Notes: generated from the letters alone by a model not told the origin. 64,000 nucleotides of DNA from an uncultured Verrucomicrobia subdivision 3 bacterium (GCA_903858275.1 CAIOIC010000062.1:1-64000); one strand, 5' to 3'; numbered from the stretch's first letter, positions 54,729-63,724 are shown. Program-made: numbers and translations.

Positions 54729-55493
54729 TCACTTGTTTGCCAAAACCCGTTTCAGACCTTCCCTGGCCAAATGATCAGCCGGGTGCATTGCCAGCGCTCT
54801 GGAAAAATATTCCCCGGCTGCTTTTCGCTGTCCTAGCAACTCGTAGGTGTGTCCGATAAACGTCAGGCAACTGTCGTAACCCCAGCGGGGATCGAGCGGC
54901 GCCGCGGCGGTTTTCGCTTCCACTTCGAATAACTTTTCTGCGCCAAGTAGCGTCGTCAGCGCTTCCTGCCACGCCGCCGGCTTCTTCGCCGTGTGGAACT
55001 GGCACATGCCCAGCAGATATTGGACGCGCGGATTCCCCGCGCCGGTCTTGAGCGCGCCGCTTTGATGCTTCGCCACGCGTGGGCCGAACCACGCTGCGCG
55101 GAGCAGGTTGCCGTTGATCTTCATGCCGTAGAGCGTGCCGAGCAATGCCTGGCACTCGGCGTGGTTCTCGTCGAGTTTTACCGCCGCCGTGAGCGCGGCG
55201 ATGGCGGATTCCAGCGCCGCGTCGGCCGCGCTGGTGTTGGTGGCATTTCCGCGCAGCTGCAGCATGCGATGAAACTCCGACGCGCCGAGCCAGTAAAAAT
55301 TTGTCACCGTCGCGGAAGCGTTCGTGCTCGCCTGGCGGAGCCGTTCAGAAGCGGCAGCGAAACGGCCTCCATCCCAGGCCTGATACGCCGCCGTGAACTC
55401 CGCGATGCCCGTGCCGGTAAGCTGGTCGGCAGCAGATTCCGCCCGCACCGGTAGCGAGGTCAGCCAGATTAAAATGAAGACACATCGAAACAT
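54729..55493 (-). CDS. exported TPR-repeat protein
   Basis: A 254-residue protein with a signal peptide (FILIWLTSLPVRAES) and helical TPR-like repeats: FTAAYQAWDGGRFAAASERL, LTAAVKLDENHAECQALLGTLYG and a final AAGEYFSRALAMHPADHLARE. No enzymatic motif is seen. It heads a transcript with crtP, which hints at a role in assembling or localising the carotenoid system (inference). Confidence 0.75.
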   Translation of the reverse strand: MFRCVFILIWLTSLPVRAESAADQLTGTGIAEFTAAYQAWDGGRFAAASERLRQASTNASATVTNFYWLGASEFHRMLQLRGNATNTSAADAALESAIAALTAAVKLDENHAECQALLGTLYGMKINGNLLRAAWFGPRVAKHQSGALKTGAGNPRVQYLLGMCQFHTAKKPAAWQEALTTLLGAEKLFEVEAKTAAAPLDPRWGYDSCLTFIGHTYELLGQRKAAGEYFSRALAMHPADHLAREGLKRVLANK

Positions 55494-55540
55494 CGCTTGA
55501 CTAAGTTATACGCAGCGGGTGAGTTTTATCCAAGTCGTTT

Positions 55541-56923
55541 ATGAATTTTACCGCTGCCCTTGCCGCCCAACGCCAATATTTCCAATCTGGCGCGACCCGC
55601 CCGCTGGCCTTCCGCCGGATGCAGCTTGAAAAGCTTTCCGCCGCGCTGGATCGACACGAAGCGCCGTTGCTCGCGGCTTTGGCGGCCGATCTCCGCAAGT
55701 CGGCGTATCAAGCCTACGCCACGGAACTCGGCGTCGTGCAGGCGGAAATCCGGACCGCCCTGAAGCACTTGACCCGCTGGGCCACGCGGCTGCGCTGCCG
55801 GACGCCGTGGTTGGTGGCGCCAGCCCGCGGTTGGGTGCAGCCCGAACCCTTCGGCCTCGTGCTGATTATCGGCCCGTGGAATTATCCGCTGAACCTCTTG
55901 CTCGCCCCGCTCGTGAGCGCCATTGCGGCGGGCAATTGTGCCGTGCTCAAGCCGTCCGAACTTGCGCCCCATACCGCCTCCGCTCTGACCGCGCTGATGC
56001 GGGAGACCTTTGCGGCGGAATTCGTTTCCGTGGTCCACGGCGGCGCGGACGTGGCCGCGGGATTGTTGCGCGAGCGGTTTGATAAAATCTTTTTCACCGG
56101 CAGCACCCGGGTGGGGCGGGCGGTGCTGGCGGGTGCGGCTCCGCATCTCACTCCAGTGACGCTGGAACTAGGCGGCAAATGTCCGGCCATCGTTTGCGCG
56201 GACGCCCCGGTGGAGCTGGCCGCGCGCCGGATCGCCTGGGGAAAATTTCTCAACGCCGGACAGACCTGTGTCGCGCCGGACTTTGTGCTCGTGCAGCGTG
56301 GTGTGCGTGACCGTTTCCTGGCCGCGTTGAAGAATTCGCTGCTGGCGTTCTATGGCGCGGATGCTCGCCGTAGCGCGGATTATGGGCGCATCGTGAACGC
56401 CCGCCATTTTGCACGACTGGTGAGCTACCTCCGCGATGGGAAGGTCTTTCACGGTGGCGACAATGATGCAACCGAATTATACCTGGCCCCGACCATTTTG
56501 ACTGATGTTCCCCCCGACGCAGCGGTGATGCAGGAGGAAATCTTCGGGCCGGTGCTGCCGGTTTTGGAATTTGATGATCTTTCCGAAGTTGTGTCAAGAC
56601 TGCAGGCCGCCGCCACGCCCTTGGCCCTGTATTTGTTTGCGCAGAACCGGACGGTCGAGGAAAAAATCCTGGCCGAAGTGCGCTCCGGCGGAGTTTGCGT
56701 GAACGATGTCATCTCCCACATGATCGGAACCAGCCTCCCGTTTGGCGGCCTGGGTGAAAGCGGCTTTGGAGCCTATCACGGGCGGGCTGGTTTTGACGCC
56801 TTTTCCCACCAACGTTCGGTTCTGCGCCAAGGAAGCTGGCTGGATTTGCCGTTCCGTTATCCGCCGCAACGGCTTTCCATTACGACGTTGAAGCGGGCAC
56901 TGAAATTTCTCCTGCGCGGCTGA
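55541..56923 (+). CDS. aldehyde dehydrogenase (AldH-like, carotenoid-linked)
   Basis: A 460-residue NAD(P)-dependent enzyme of the class 3-like ALDH group: GPWNYPLNLLLAPLVSAIAAGN, FFTGSTRVGR, catalytic E209 in TLELGGKCP and C243 in NAGQTCVAP, and EEIFGPVLPV. A C-terminal hydrophobic/basic tail may anchor it to membrane. In staphyloxanthin synthesis an ALDH of this type oxidises 4,4'-diaponeurosporenal to the acid; its place beside crtP suggests the same step. It is divergent from the TPR-crtP transcript. Confidence 0.87.
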   Translation: MNFTAALAAQRQYFQSGATRPLAFRRMQLEKLSAALDRHEAPLLAALAADLRKSAYQAYATELGVVQAEIRTALKHLTRWATRLRCRTPWLVAPARGWVQPEPFGLVLIIGPWNYPLNLLLAPLVSAIAAGNCAVLKPSELAPHTASALTALMRETFAAEFVSVVHGGADVAAGLLRERFDKIFFTGSTRVGRAVLAGAAPHLTPVTLELGGKCPAIVCADAPVELAARRIAWGKFLNAGQTCVAPDFVLVQRGVRDRFLAALKNSLLAFYGADARRSADYGRIVNARHFARLVSYLRDGKVFHGGDNDATELYLAPTILTDVPPDAAVMQEEIFGPVLPVLEFDDLSEVVSRLQAAATPLALYLFAQNRTVEEKILAEVRSGGVCVNDVISHMIGTSLPFGGLGESGFGAYHGRAGFDAFSHQRSVLRQGSWLDLPFRYPPQRLSITTLKRALKFLLRG

Positions 56924-56937
56924 AGCAGGCGGTCGGT

Positions 56938-57999
56938 TCACTCCACGTTCGGATACGAGCCGAGGATCTTCACGAAGTTGCAGTGTTTGCCGAGATGCTG
57001 GATGGCTTTGGCCACCTTCGCATCCAGATAATGTCCCGCGCAGTCTATGAAGAAAAAATACTCCCACGCCTTGCGCTTGCTGGGGCGGGACTCGATCTTT
57101 GTCATGTTGATTTTAAACTTGCGGAACGCGGCGATGGCCTCGTGCAGCGCGCCGGACTTGTCCGCCACGCTCAGCATCAGGCTCGTGCGGTCGTCGCCCG
57201 TCGGCGGGCTGCACGTCCGGCCGAGGACGATGAAGCGCGTGACGTTGACGGAATTGTCCTGGATGTCCTGCGCCAGAATCTTTAGGCCGTATTTCTCGGC
57301 GGCCAGCGCGCCGCCCAGCGCGGCGGAGAATTTTTCCTTCGCCGTGAGTTCGGCGGAGCGCGCGTTGGAGGACGTTTCCACGATTTCGACGCGCGGCAGA
57401 TTTTTTGCCAGCCAGCCGCGGCATTGCGCCAGCGACTGCGGATGGACGTAAAGCTTTTTGATTTTCGCCCGCGGGGAATTGCTCATCAGGCATTGCTGAA
57501 TCTTCAGGAGCACCTGCGAAACGATTTTCAGATCGCTGTCCACGAACATGTCGAGCGTGTGCGTGACGACGCCTTCGGTGGAGTTTTCCACCGGCACCAC
57601 GCCGTAATCGGCGGTCTTTTTGGCAACCTCGGTGAAGACGTCGCCAATGGTTTTCTGTGCGGAATAATTCAGGCTCGCGCCGAATTTTTGGATCGCGGCC
57701 TGATGGGTGAACGTCGCTTCTGGCCCGAAATACGCAATCGTCATGGTCTTTTCGAGCGCCAGCGCGCTGGACATGATTTCGCGGTAAATGGTGCGGAGCT
57801 GTTCGTCGGTGATCGGCCCGCCATTGCGTTTGCAGACGCGCTCGAACACGGCGCGTTCGCGGTGCGGCACATAGATTTCCTCGCCCGCCGCGAGCTTGAT
57901 TTCGCCGATGGCGAGGACATGGCGCGTGCGGTCGTTGAGCAGCCGGACGATCTGCGCATCCAGCTGGTCGATCGCCTGACGATGTTCAGGAAGGCTCAT
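56938..57999 (-). CDS. pheA: bifunctional chorismate mutase/prephenate dehydratase
   Basis: The phenylalanine-branch P-protein, 353 residues. An AroQ-type chorismate mutase occupies about 1-85 (RQAIDQLDAQIVRLLNDR), then prephenate dehydratase (IAYFGPEATFTHQAA, VPVENSTEGVVTHTLD, NVTRFIVLGR) and an ACT domain with the phenylalanine-binding ESRPSKRKAWEYFFFID. Both activities and feedback inhibition are therefore predicted. It is convergent with the ALDH gene, 14 bp between stops. Confidence 0.95.
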   Translation of the reverse strand: MSLPEHRQAIDQLDAQIVRLLNDRTRHVLAIGEIKLAAGEEIYVPHRERAVFERVCKRNGGPITDEQLRTIYREIMSSALALEKTMTIAYFGPEATFTHQAAIQKFGASLNYSAQKTIGDVFTEVAKKTADYGVVPVENSTEGVVTHTLDMFVDSDLKIVSQVLLKIQQCLMSNSPRAKIKKLYVHPQSLAQCRGWLAKNLPRVEIVETSSNARSAELTAKEKFSAALGGALAAEKYGLKILAQDIQDNSVNVTRFIVLGRTCSPPTGDDRTSLMLSVADKSGALHEAIAAFRKFKINMTKIESRPSKRKAWEYFFFIDCAGHYLDAKVAKAIQHLGKHCNFVKILGSYPNVE

Positions 58000-58058
58000 T
58001 TCTAGGAAGAATGATGAATTGCCCCCGAAGAATCAATCCGTTCGTGCGGTTTAATTCA

Positions 58059-58086
58059 TTGACTTCACCCGCCAAAAACCTATGCT
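58059..58086 (+). promoter_or_regulatory. sigma-70-type promoter of rpsU
   Basis: TTGACT and TATGCT are separated by 16 bp, about 70 bp before the rpsU ATG. Confidence 0.6.
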
Positions 58087-58156
58087 CCGCTTTCCTGAAT
58101 TTATGCGGGAACTGCCTGGGGCAGTTTTCACCCGCCCTCGAAAGGAAGTGAGTGTA

Positions 58157-58354
58157 ATGACAGAGATTAAACTGAAAAAAGGCGAACCAGTGGATCGTGC
58201 GTTGCGTCGGCTGAAGAAAAAAGTCGACCGCGAAGGCACGCTCAAATCCGTGCGCATGCGCCGGCAATTCGAAAAACCGAGTGCCGTCCGCCGTCGCAAG
58301 GAGAAGGTCGCCCGTTTCTCCGCCATGCTCGCCGCGCGCCACGCTGATGATTAG
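58157..58354 (+). CDS. rpsU: 30S ribosomal protein S21
   Basis: A 65-residue basic protein with PVDRALRRLKKKVDREGTL and RRQFEKPSAVRRRKEK, the S21 core that helps base-pair the Shine-Dalgarno region. The ATG at 58157 follows AAAGGAAGTGAG, one of the better ribosome binding sites in the window. The longer frame back to 58082 starts inside the leader. It is terminated directly downstream. Confidence 0.93.
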   Translation: MTEIKLKKGEPVDRALRRLKKKVDREGTLKSVRMRRQFEKPSAVRRRKEKVARFSAMLAARHADD

Positions 58355-58375
58355 GCCGTGATTTGCATTTTCACC

Positions 58376-58411
58376 ACCGGTCGCATCCGTTAGGATGCGG
58401 CCGGTTTTTTT
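58376..58411 (+). terminator. rpsU terminator abutting the next start codon
   Basis: CCGGTCGCATCC (58377-58388) pairs with GGATGCGGCCGG (58393-58404) across GTTA, followed by seven T residues. The A of the next ATG is the very next base, at 58412. Confidence 0.92.
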
Positions 58412-59326
58412 ATGTATTCGCTTTCAACCTGCTGGAATTCTGCCCGTCATACCGACGGCCGCGCGATGCTGCGCGAGATCCGCGAGCTCGGCTTTGAATA
58501 CGCCGAATTGAGCCACGGCATCCGCATCAGCCTGGTGCCGGGCATCCTGGAGGCCGTGAAGGCGGGGGAGATCAGGATTTCCAGCGTGCATAATTTTTGC
58601 CCGCTGCCCGTGGGGGTGGACAAGCCCGCGCCGAACCTCTACGAATTTTCCTCTGACCGCGAGCGCGACCGTCAGCTCGCGATTAAGTATACCATCAACA
58701 CGCTCGAATTCGCCCAGCGGGTCGGGGCGCCGCTCGTGGTGCTGCATTTTGGCAGCATGGATTTGAAGGATTACACCGGCAAACTCAAGGAGCTCCTCGA
58801 GCGCGGCGAAAAAGGCTCGCCGAAATTCTTGAAGGTGGTCGCCGAGGCCAATGCCGCCCGTGAGGCCAAAAAGAAAAAGTTTTATGATCGCTCCCGCGAA
58901 ACCCTGCGGCATCTGCTGACCGAGGCCAAATTTCGCGGCCTGAAATTCGGCATCGAAATCCGCGAGGCGGTCGAGGAACTGCCGGTGGAATCCGACTTCA
59001 AGTCGCTGCTGGAGGAATTTCCCGCGCCGTATGTTTATTATTGGCACGACACCGGCCATGCGCAGATCAAGGCAGACCTTGGTTTTATTAAACACGCGCC
59101 GTTTTTGGCGGAGCGCGCCGGCCGGCTGGCGGGTTTCCATCTGCACGATGTGAAGTTTCCCGCCCGCGATCATTTTCCCACTGGCGGCGGCGATATCGAT
59201 TTTGCCGCGCTCAAGCCGTTCGTGAAGCCGGAGCACATCAAGGTGTTTGAATTAAGCCCGAAAGTTCCGCTCGATTCGGTGCAGCGTGGCGTCGCGCACC
59301 TGAAACGCATCTGGGGCGAGGAATAA
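58412..59326 (+). CDS. xylose isomerase-like TIM-barrel protein
   Basis: A 304-residue AP_endonuc_2/sugar phosphate isomerase-epimerase family protein. Family landmarks are LGFEYAELSHG near residue 25, VVLHFGSMD, FGIEIREAVEELP (metal Glu), YYWHDTGHAQ (His/Asp) and GFHLHDVKFPARDHFPTGGGDID. The substrate is unknown. The ATG at 58412 directly follows the rpsU terminator T-run, leaving no leader or ribosome binding site, so it needs read-through or a start further downstream. Confidence 0.85.
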   Translation: MYSLSTCWNSARHTDGRAMLREIRELGFEYAELSHGIRISLVPGILEAVKAGEIRISSVHNFCPLPVGVDKPAPNLYEFSSDRERDRQLAIKYTINTLEFAQRVGAPLVVLHFGSMDLKDYTGKLKELLERGEKGSPKFLKVVAEANAAREAKKKKFYDRSRETLRHLLTEAKFRGLKFGIEIREAVEELPVESDFKSLLEEFPAPYVYYWHDTGHAQIKADLGFIKHAPFLAERAGRLAGFHLHDVKFPARDHFPTGGGDIDFAALKPFVKPEHIKVFELSPKVPLDSVQRGVAHLKRIWGEE

Positions 59327-59341
59327 TTTCATTTCGCCCCC

Positions 59342-59398
59342 AGTCGCAAAGCTTCGAAGCAAAATATCTTTGCGCCTTTGCGCCTTTGCGTGAGAATG
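59342..59398. repeat. CTTTGCGCCTTTGCG repeat before cca
   Basis: TTTGCGCCTTTGCGCCTTTG lies between the TIM-barrel stop and cca and matches the TTTGCCTTTGCGG words near 24307. It also contains the TTG at 59386 that would lengthen cca by six codons. Confidence 0.6.
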
Positions 59399-59403
59399 GT
59401 TTT

Positions 59404-60726
59404 GTGAATCTGTCGCCCCGTGAAAATGCCAAACAAATCGTTGCCCGCTTGCAGCAGGCGGGCTTCGCTGCGTTCTGGGTCGGCGGTTGCGTGCGCGATT
59501 TTTTGCTTGGCCGCGCGGCGCAGGACTTTGACATCGCCACGGATGCCCGGCCGGAGCAGGTGGAGCAGCTGTTCCTCAAAACCATTCCTGTCGGCAAAAA
59601 ATTCGGCGTCGTTATCGTGGTCGAAGGCGGCCACCAATTTCAGGTCGCCACGTTCCGCGCCGAGGCGGATTATCAGGATGGCCGCCGGCCGGAGACGGTG
59701 GTGTTTGCCAATGCCGGGGCCGATGCCTCGCGCCGCGATTTCACGGTGAACGGGCTGTTTTACGATCCGCTCACGGAAAAAATCCACGACTGGGTTGGCG
59801 GCGAAAAGGACTTGCGGGCCAAAATCATCCGCACCATCGGCCCGCCGGAGGAACGCTTTGGCGAGGATCATCTGCGGATGCTGCGGGCGGTGCGGTTCGC
59901 GGCGCAGTTGGATTTTGCGATCGAGCCGCCGACGTTCGCCGCCATCCGGGTGCTCGCGCCGAAAATCAAAATCATCAGCGCCGAGCGCGTGCGCGATGAG
60001 TTGATAAAATTATTTGCGCCGCCGCACGCCGCGCGCGGCTTGGTTTTGCTGCGGGACAGTGGCTTGCTGGAACACATTTTGCCGGAAGTCGCCGCGACGA
60101 TTCAGTGCGCGCAGTCGCCGGATTTTCATCCCGAAGGCAGCGTGTTCAACCACCTCCGGCTGATGCTGGAGAAGCTGCCGCGGGATGCCGCCGCCGCGCT
60201 GCCGTGGGCGGTGTTGCTGCATGACATCGCCAAGCCGGTGACGGCGGAACGGGATGTGGCGACGGGGCGGATCCATTTCTATGGCCACGAAAAAGTCGGC
60301 GCGGAGATGGCGGAGTCCATTTTGTCGCGGCTGCGGTTTCCCAATAAGCCGACGGAAGCAATCGTGGCTTGCGTGCGCCATCACATGCAGTTCAAGGACG
60401 TGAAGCAGATGCGCAAGGCGACGTTGCGGCGGCTGCTCTTGCGTGAGACGTTTCCGCTGGAGTTGGAACTGCATCGCTTGGACTGTCTTGGCTCGCACGG
60501 CGGTTTGGAGTATTACGATTTTCTGGTGCAGCAGGCGGAGGAATTGAAACATCAGCCCGCCCTCCGTCCGCCGTTGCTGACGGGTGATGATTTGATGGCG
60601 CTTGGCGTCCAGCCGGGCAAAGCCCTGGGGGTCTTGCTGGCGGAAATTCGCGAGCTGCAATTGTCGGATGAATTGGCCACGCCGGATCAGGCGCAGGCTT
60701 GGGTGAAGCAAAAGCTGGCAAGCTGA
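59404..60726 (+). CDS. cca: CCA tRNA nucleotidyltransferase / poly(A) polymerase family
   Basis: A class II nucleotidyltransferase that adds or repairs tRNA 3' CCA ends, about 440 residues. WVGGCVRDFLLGRAAQDFDIATD holds the GG and DxD catalytic motifs; RRDFTVNGLFYDP and EDHLRMLRAVRFAAQLDF follow. A C-terminal HD-type domain (LLHDIAKPVTAERD, HEKVGAEMAESIL, HH) is present, as in CCA enzymes with phosphatase activity. Start at GTG 59404 is preferred to TTG 59386, which lies in the repeat. Both tRNA genes in the window already encode CCA, so repair is a likely role. Confidence 0.92.
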   Translation: MNLSPRENAKQIVARLQQAGFAAFWVGGCVRDFLLGRAAQDFDIATDARPEQVEQLFLKTIPVGKKFGVVIVVEGGHQFQVATFRAEADYQDGRRPETVVFANAGADASRRDFTVNGLFYDPLTEKIHDWVGGEKDLRAKIIRTIGPPEERFGEDHLRMLRAVRFAAQLDFAIEPPTFAAIRVLAPKIKIISAERVRDELIKLFAPPHAARGLVLLRDSGLLEHILPEVAATIQCAQSPDFHPEGSVFNHLRLMLEKLPRDAAAALPWAVLLHDIAKPVTAERDVATGRIHFYGHEKVGAEMAESILSRLRFPNKPTEAIVACVRHHMQFKDVKQMRKATLRRLLLRETFPLELELHRLDCLGSHGGLEYYDFLVQQAEELKHQPALRPPLLTGDDLMALGVQPGKALGVLLAEIRELQLSDELATPDQAQAWVKQKLAS

Positions 60727-60728
60727 TG

Positions 60729-61388
60729 CTACAGCGGCGAGTAGGCGATGGAGCGGATTTCCAGCTCGCCGCCTTCGCTCTGGATGCCGATGCTGCCGGA
60801 ATTGATGGTGCATTCAGTGACTTCGTTCAAGAGCTTGCCGTTGATGAAGGAAGTGACCTTGTGGTTTTTGCAGATGATTTCGGCCTTGTTCCATTCTCCG
60901 GCGGGGCGTTCCCTGGATTCACCGCGTAATGGAACCGGGGTGTTTTTATCCATGCCTTGGTGCTCCTTGGCTTCCGCGCCTTCCATTAAAAAAATATCGC
61001 CCTGCCGCGTGTGTTTGCCCTGCACCTGCACGCATTGCGGCCAGAGTTTGTCGCCCGGCTGGATGTGGACCAGGATGCCGGAGTTGTCGGCCTTGGGCGC
61101 GATTTTGACGAAGCGCCATTCGACGGTGAGAAAATAATTGCTGTAAACTCCGGTGGTGCGGAGGTAGCCGAAGGGCGTGCCGGTGCAGTGAATGACGCCA
61201 TGGCTGACGCTCCACGTTGGGGCCGGGTTGGTGCTGTCCTTCGGAAAAAACGTCCAGCCGGCTAAATCCTTTTGGTTGAACAGCACGACCGTCATTTCGC
61301 GGCTTGGGTTCGGCGGGTAAGCTGGTTCGCTGTCCTGTGCCCGGCTGAGGGTGGTCGCCAGAAGGATTAAGGCCGCGATGGATTTCAT
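60729..61388 (-). CDS. secreted DUF1080 (3-keto-disaccharide hydrolase) protein
   Basis: A 219-residue exported protein with signal peptide MKSIAALILLATTLSRAQ and a concanavalin-like DUF1080 domain: LFNQKDLAGWTFF, GVIHCTGTPFGYLRT, NSGILVHI, EWNKAEIICK, and the closing GSIGIQSEGGELEIRSI. The family is expanded in Verrucomicrobiota and Planctomycetota and includes 3-keto-disaccharide hydrolases. No polysaccharide locus surrounds it. Confidence 0.88.
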   Translation of the reverse strand: MKSIAALILLATTLSRAQDSEPAYPPNPSREMTVVLFNQKDLAGWTFFPKDSTNPAPTWSVSHGVIHCTGTPFGYLRTTGVYSNYFLTVEWRFVKIAPKADNSGILVHIQPGDKLWPQCVQVQGKHTRQGDIFLMEGAEAKEHQGMDKNTPVPLRGESRERPAGEWNKAEIICKNHKVTSFINGKLLNEVTECTINSGSIGIQSEGGELEIRSIAYSPL

Positions 61389-61420
61389 GGCGCCGAGAAT
61401 TGTCCGGCGCTGCCCGCAAG

Positions 61421-62464
61421 TCAAGCGCGTGGCCCAAGCAACTTTTGCACGCGGTCGAAAACTTGGGCGGGTGGCAGTGCTTGCAAGCATTCGTCGGTTT
61501 TCTCAAAAGTGCAATGTGATTTCAAGCAGGGCGAGCAGGGGAGGTCGAGGCGCAGGACATTCCCAGGCTGGCCATAGGGGCCGGTGCGGTGCGGTGCGGT
61601 GGGGCCGAAGAGGGCGACAAGCGGTTTGCCGAGTGCGGCCGCCACGTGCATCGGGCCGGTGTCATTGGTGATCATCAAATCGCAGCGGCGGACCCATTCC
61701 ACCATTTCCGGCAGCGAAGTTTTGCCGCCCAGATTCAGGCAGCGGTCCGGCGCGGATTGTAAAATTGATTCGCCGAGCGGGTGGTCGGCTTTGCTTCCCA
61801 GAATGGCGAACCGCACCTCGGGAAATGTTTGGGCGAGCGAATGGACCAGTTCCCCGAAATGTTTTGCCGGCCAGCGTTTGTTTTTCCAGCGCGCGCCGGG
61901 CTGGAGCAAAATCAGTTTTGAATTTTGAATTTTGAGTTTTAAGTTTCCTTCCGGCCATTGGCGACTGACTTCGGCAGAGCTTTCGGGCCGCTCCGGCAGC
62001 CAGGTGAAATTTTTATGGACCGGCACGCCGAGCGGCGGCAGCACGGAGAGATACCAGTCCACGGCATGGGTGTGAAAAGATTTTCGCGGCACGGCGAGGT
62101 CGTAAAAGCCGCGGGCGCCTTCGCGGGTTTCATCGAGGCCGACCAGAAATTTTCCGTTGGCCAGCCACGCAAAGGTGGCGCTGCGGAGCAGGCTTTGCAG
62201 GTCAATGACCAGGTCAAAGTTTTGCGCGCGCAGCCAGCGGATGCTGCGGAACATTTCGGGCCAGTGCTGCGGTTTGGCCCAGCGTTTGCGCTCGAAGTGG
62301 ACGATGCCCGTCAGATCCGGGTCGTTTTCGATGAGCGGTGCGAGCGCGGAGTCAATCCACCAGAATATCTCCGCGGCGGGAGTGTGCTGTTTCAGCAGAC
62401 GCAGCACCGGCAACGCTTGAATCACGTCGCCGAGCGAACTGGGCTTGAGGATGAGAATTTTCAA
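61421..62464 (-). CDS. GT9 ADP-heptose:LPS heptosyltransferase-like
   Basis: A 347-residue inner-core LPS glycosyltransferase-like protein with KILILKPSSLGDVIQALPVL at the N-terminus, LILLQPGARWKNKRWP near 200, ITNDTGPMHVAAALGKPLVALFGPT and the terminal CSPCLKSHC/ECL cysteines. No ATG is suitable; TTG at 62464 gives the family N-terminus. The residues NLKLKIQNSKL are encoded by an interspersed DNA repeat. Consistent with kdsD, the host makes lipopolysaccharide. Confidence 0.87.
   Translation of the reverse strand: MKILILKPSSLGDVIQALPVLRLLKQHTPAAEIFWWIDSALAPLIENDPDLTGIVHFERKRWAKPQHWPEMFRSIRWLRAQNFDLVIDLQSLLRSATFAWLANGKFLVGLDETREGARGFYDLAVPRKSFHTHAVDWYLSVLPPLGVPVHKNFTWLPERPESSAEVSRQWPEGNLKLKIQNSKLILLQPGARWKNKRWPAKHFGELVHSLAQTFPEVRFAILGSKADHPLGESILQSAPDRCLNLGGKTSLPEMVEWVRRCDLMITNDTGPMHVAAALGKPLVALFGPTAPHRTGPYGQPGNVLRLDLPCSPCLKSHCTFEKTDECLQALPPAQVFDRVQKLLGPRA
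61913..61943. repeat. heptamer repeat inside the GT9 gene
   Basis: On the coding (minus) strand it reads as AAAACTC/AAAATTC heptamers and matches 43087-43117 at 28 of 31 positions. Confidence 0.8.
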
Positions 62465-62535
62465 GGGGCTCAAAGTCGCGGTTCCGGTTTGCGCGTGAAA
62501 ATTCTGAACGCTGAACCTTGAACTGGAAACATGAT

Positions 62536-63258
62536 TTATCGTCCAAACGCGAGGCGTTCGGCGAGGCGTTCGGGCAGGCCGGCATCGAGAATTTTCTTCT
62601 GTGCGGCGGCGATGTCGTATTCCAGGCGGCGCAGTTCGATGGTTTGGGCGTCCATGTCGTAGAGGACGTAGCCGGCTTTCGGGTTGTTGTCCCGGGGCTG
62701 GCCGACGGCGCCGACGTTGATGAAATATTTTTTGGACGGGTCCACCTTGAACTTGGAGTAAGTGCCGCCGCGCACCACGGTGTCGCGCATGAAGGCGACG
62801 GGGACGTGGGTGTGGCCAAAAAAACACATCTGCGTGGTCTGATAGGGGAAGCTGGCCGCCGCCGCGAGCTTGTCCAAGACGTAGCCCCAGCGCTGGGGGG
62901 CGTCGAGTGTGGCGTGAACCATGGTGAAGTTTTCGGCCATGCGGGTGTATTTCAGTTCGCGCAGCCAGTGCTTGTCGTCTTCGCTTAGTTGGTCGCGGGT
63001 CCAGTGGACGGCGTCCGCAGCGTGCGGGTTGAAGCCTTCCAGATGATTGTCGGTGGAGCAGTATTCGTCGTGGTTGCCCTTGATGCAGGGGATGTTCATC
63101 GCGCGGACGATTTGCAGGCATTCGCTGGGGTTGGCGTTGTAGCCGACCACGTCGCCCAGGCAGACGATGTGGGTGGCGTTTTGGGCGCGGATATCTTCCA
63201 GCACCACCTGAAAAGCTTCCAGATTGCCGTGTATGTCTGCGATGATGGCGTATTTCAT
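62536..63258 (-). CDS. YfcE/MJ0936-type metallophosphoesterase
   Basis: A 240-residue calcineurin-like phosphoesterase with all metal motifs: IIADIHGNLEA, CLGDVVGYNANP, IKGNHDEY, MVHATLD and FFGHTHVP. Such proteins cleave phosphodiesters or protein phosphates; the physiological substrate is unknown. acyP ends 3 bp upstream, so they form an acyP-phosphoesterase(-GT9) transcript. Confidence 0.9.
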   Translation of the reverse strand: MKYAIIADIHGNLEAFQVVLEDIRAQNATHIVCLGDVVGYNANPSECLQIVRAMNIPCIKGNHDEYCSTDNHLEGFNPHAADAVHWTRDQLSEDDKHWLRELKYTRMAENFTMVHATLDAPQRWGYVLDKLAAAASFPYQTTQMCFFGHTHVPVAFMRDTVVRGGTYSKFKVDPSKKYFINVGAVGQPRDNNPKAGYVLYDMDAQTIELRRLEYDIAAAQKKILDAGLPERLAERLAFGR

Positions 63259-63260
63259 TA

Positions 63261-63560
63261 CTAACGAACGATTTCAAATCCCCGAAATTCATTTTTCGCG
63301 GGAAGCCAAGTTACCTGTTCTTCGGAGATAAATCCAGCAAGACCTGCGTCGAGTATGGCGGTGCGAAAATCCGCCAGTTCCGTGCGGCCCCCTTCGGCTA
63401 TCAGCTCCACCCGGCCGTCGGGCAGGTTGCGGATGACGCCGGTGATTTCAAAGCCGGTGGCGACGGTTTTGGCGGTGTAGCGGAAGCCGACGCCCTGGAC
63501 CTTGCCGGAGTAAAGGACCGTCATCCGCTCGCGGGCGGGGTTGCTGGTTGGCGACGGCAT
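63261..63560 (-). CDS. acyP: acylphosphatase
   Basis: A 99-residue enzyme hydrolysing acyl phosphates. The signature GKVQGVGFRYTAKTVA has the catalytic Arg, and GVIRNLPDGRVELIAEG the catalytic Asn. Starts at 63560 (MPSPTSNP) or at the internal ATG of MTVLYSGKV are possible. Confidence 0.92.
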   Translation of the reverse strand: MPSPTSNPARERMTVLYSGKVQGVGFRYTAKTVATGFEITGVIRNLPDGRVELIAEGGRTELADFRTAILDAGLAGFISEEQVTWLPAKNEFRGFEIVR

Positions 63561-63724
63561 GACGGGATGAAGCCAAAGGCGCCGCGGGGATGCAATATTA
63601 TTTGCTGAAAGTTAAATTATTTATGATTTGTATTTGACCGAGGCGGGAATTTGGCTTAATCCATTCGCGCTGCCCTTGATGCGTGATTTTAAAATCGGTC
63701 GTGGGCAGCGATGTCGCATCCAAC

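Noticed and set aside
62465-63292. Extension of the GT9 frame far upstream
   Set aside because: It is the antisense-frame shadow of the phosphoesterase gene; the family N-terminus is at the TTG at 62464.
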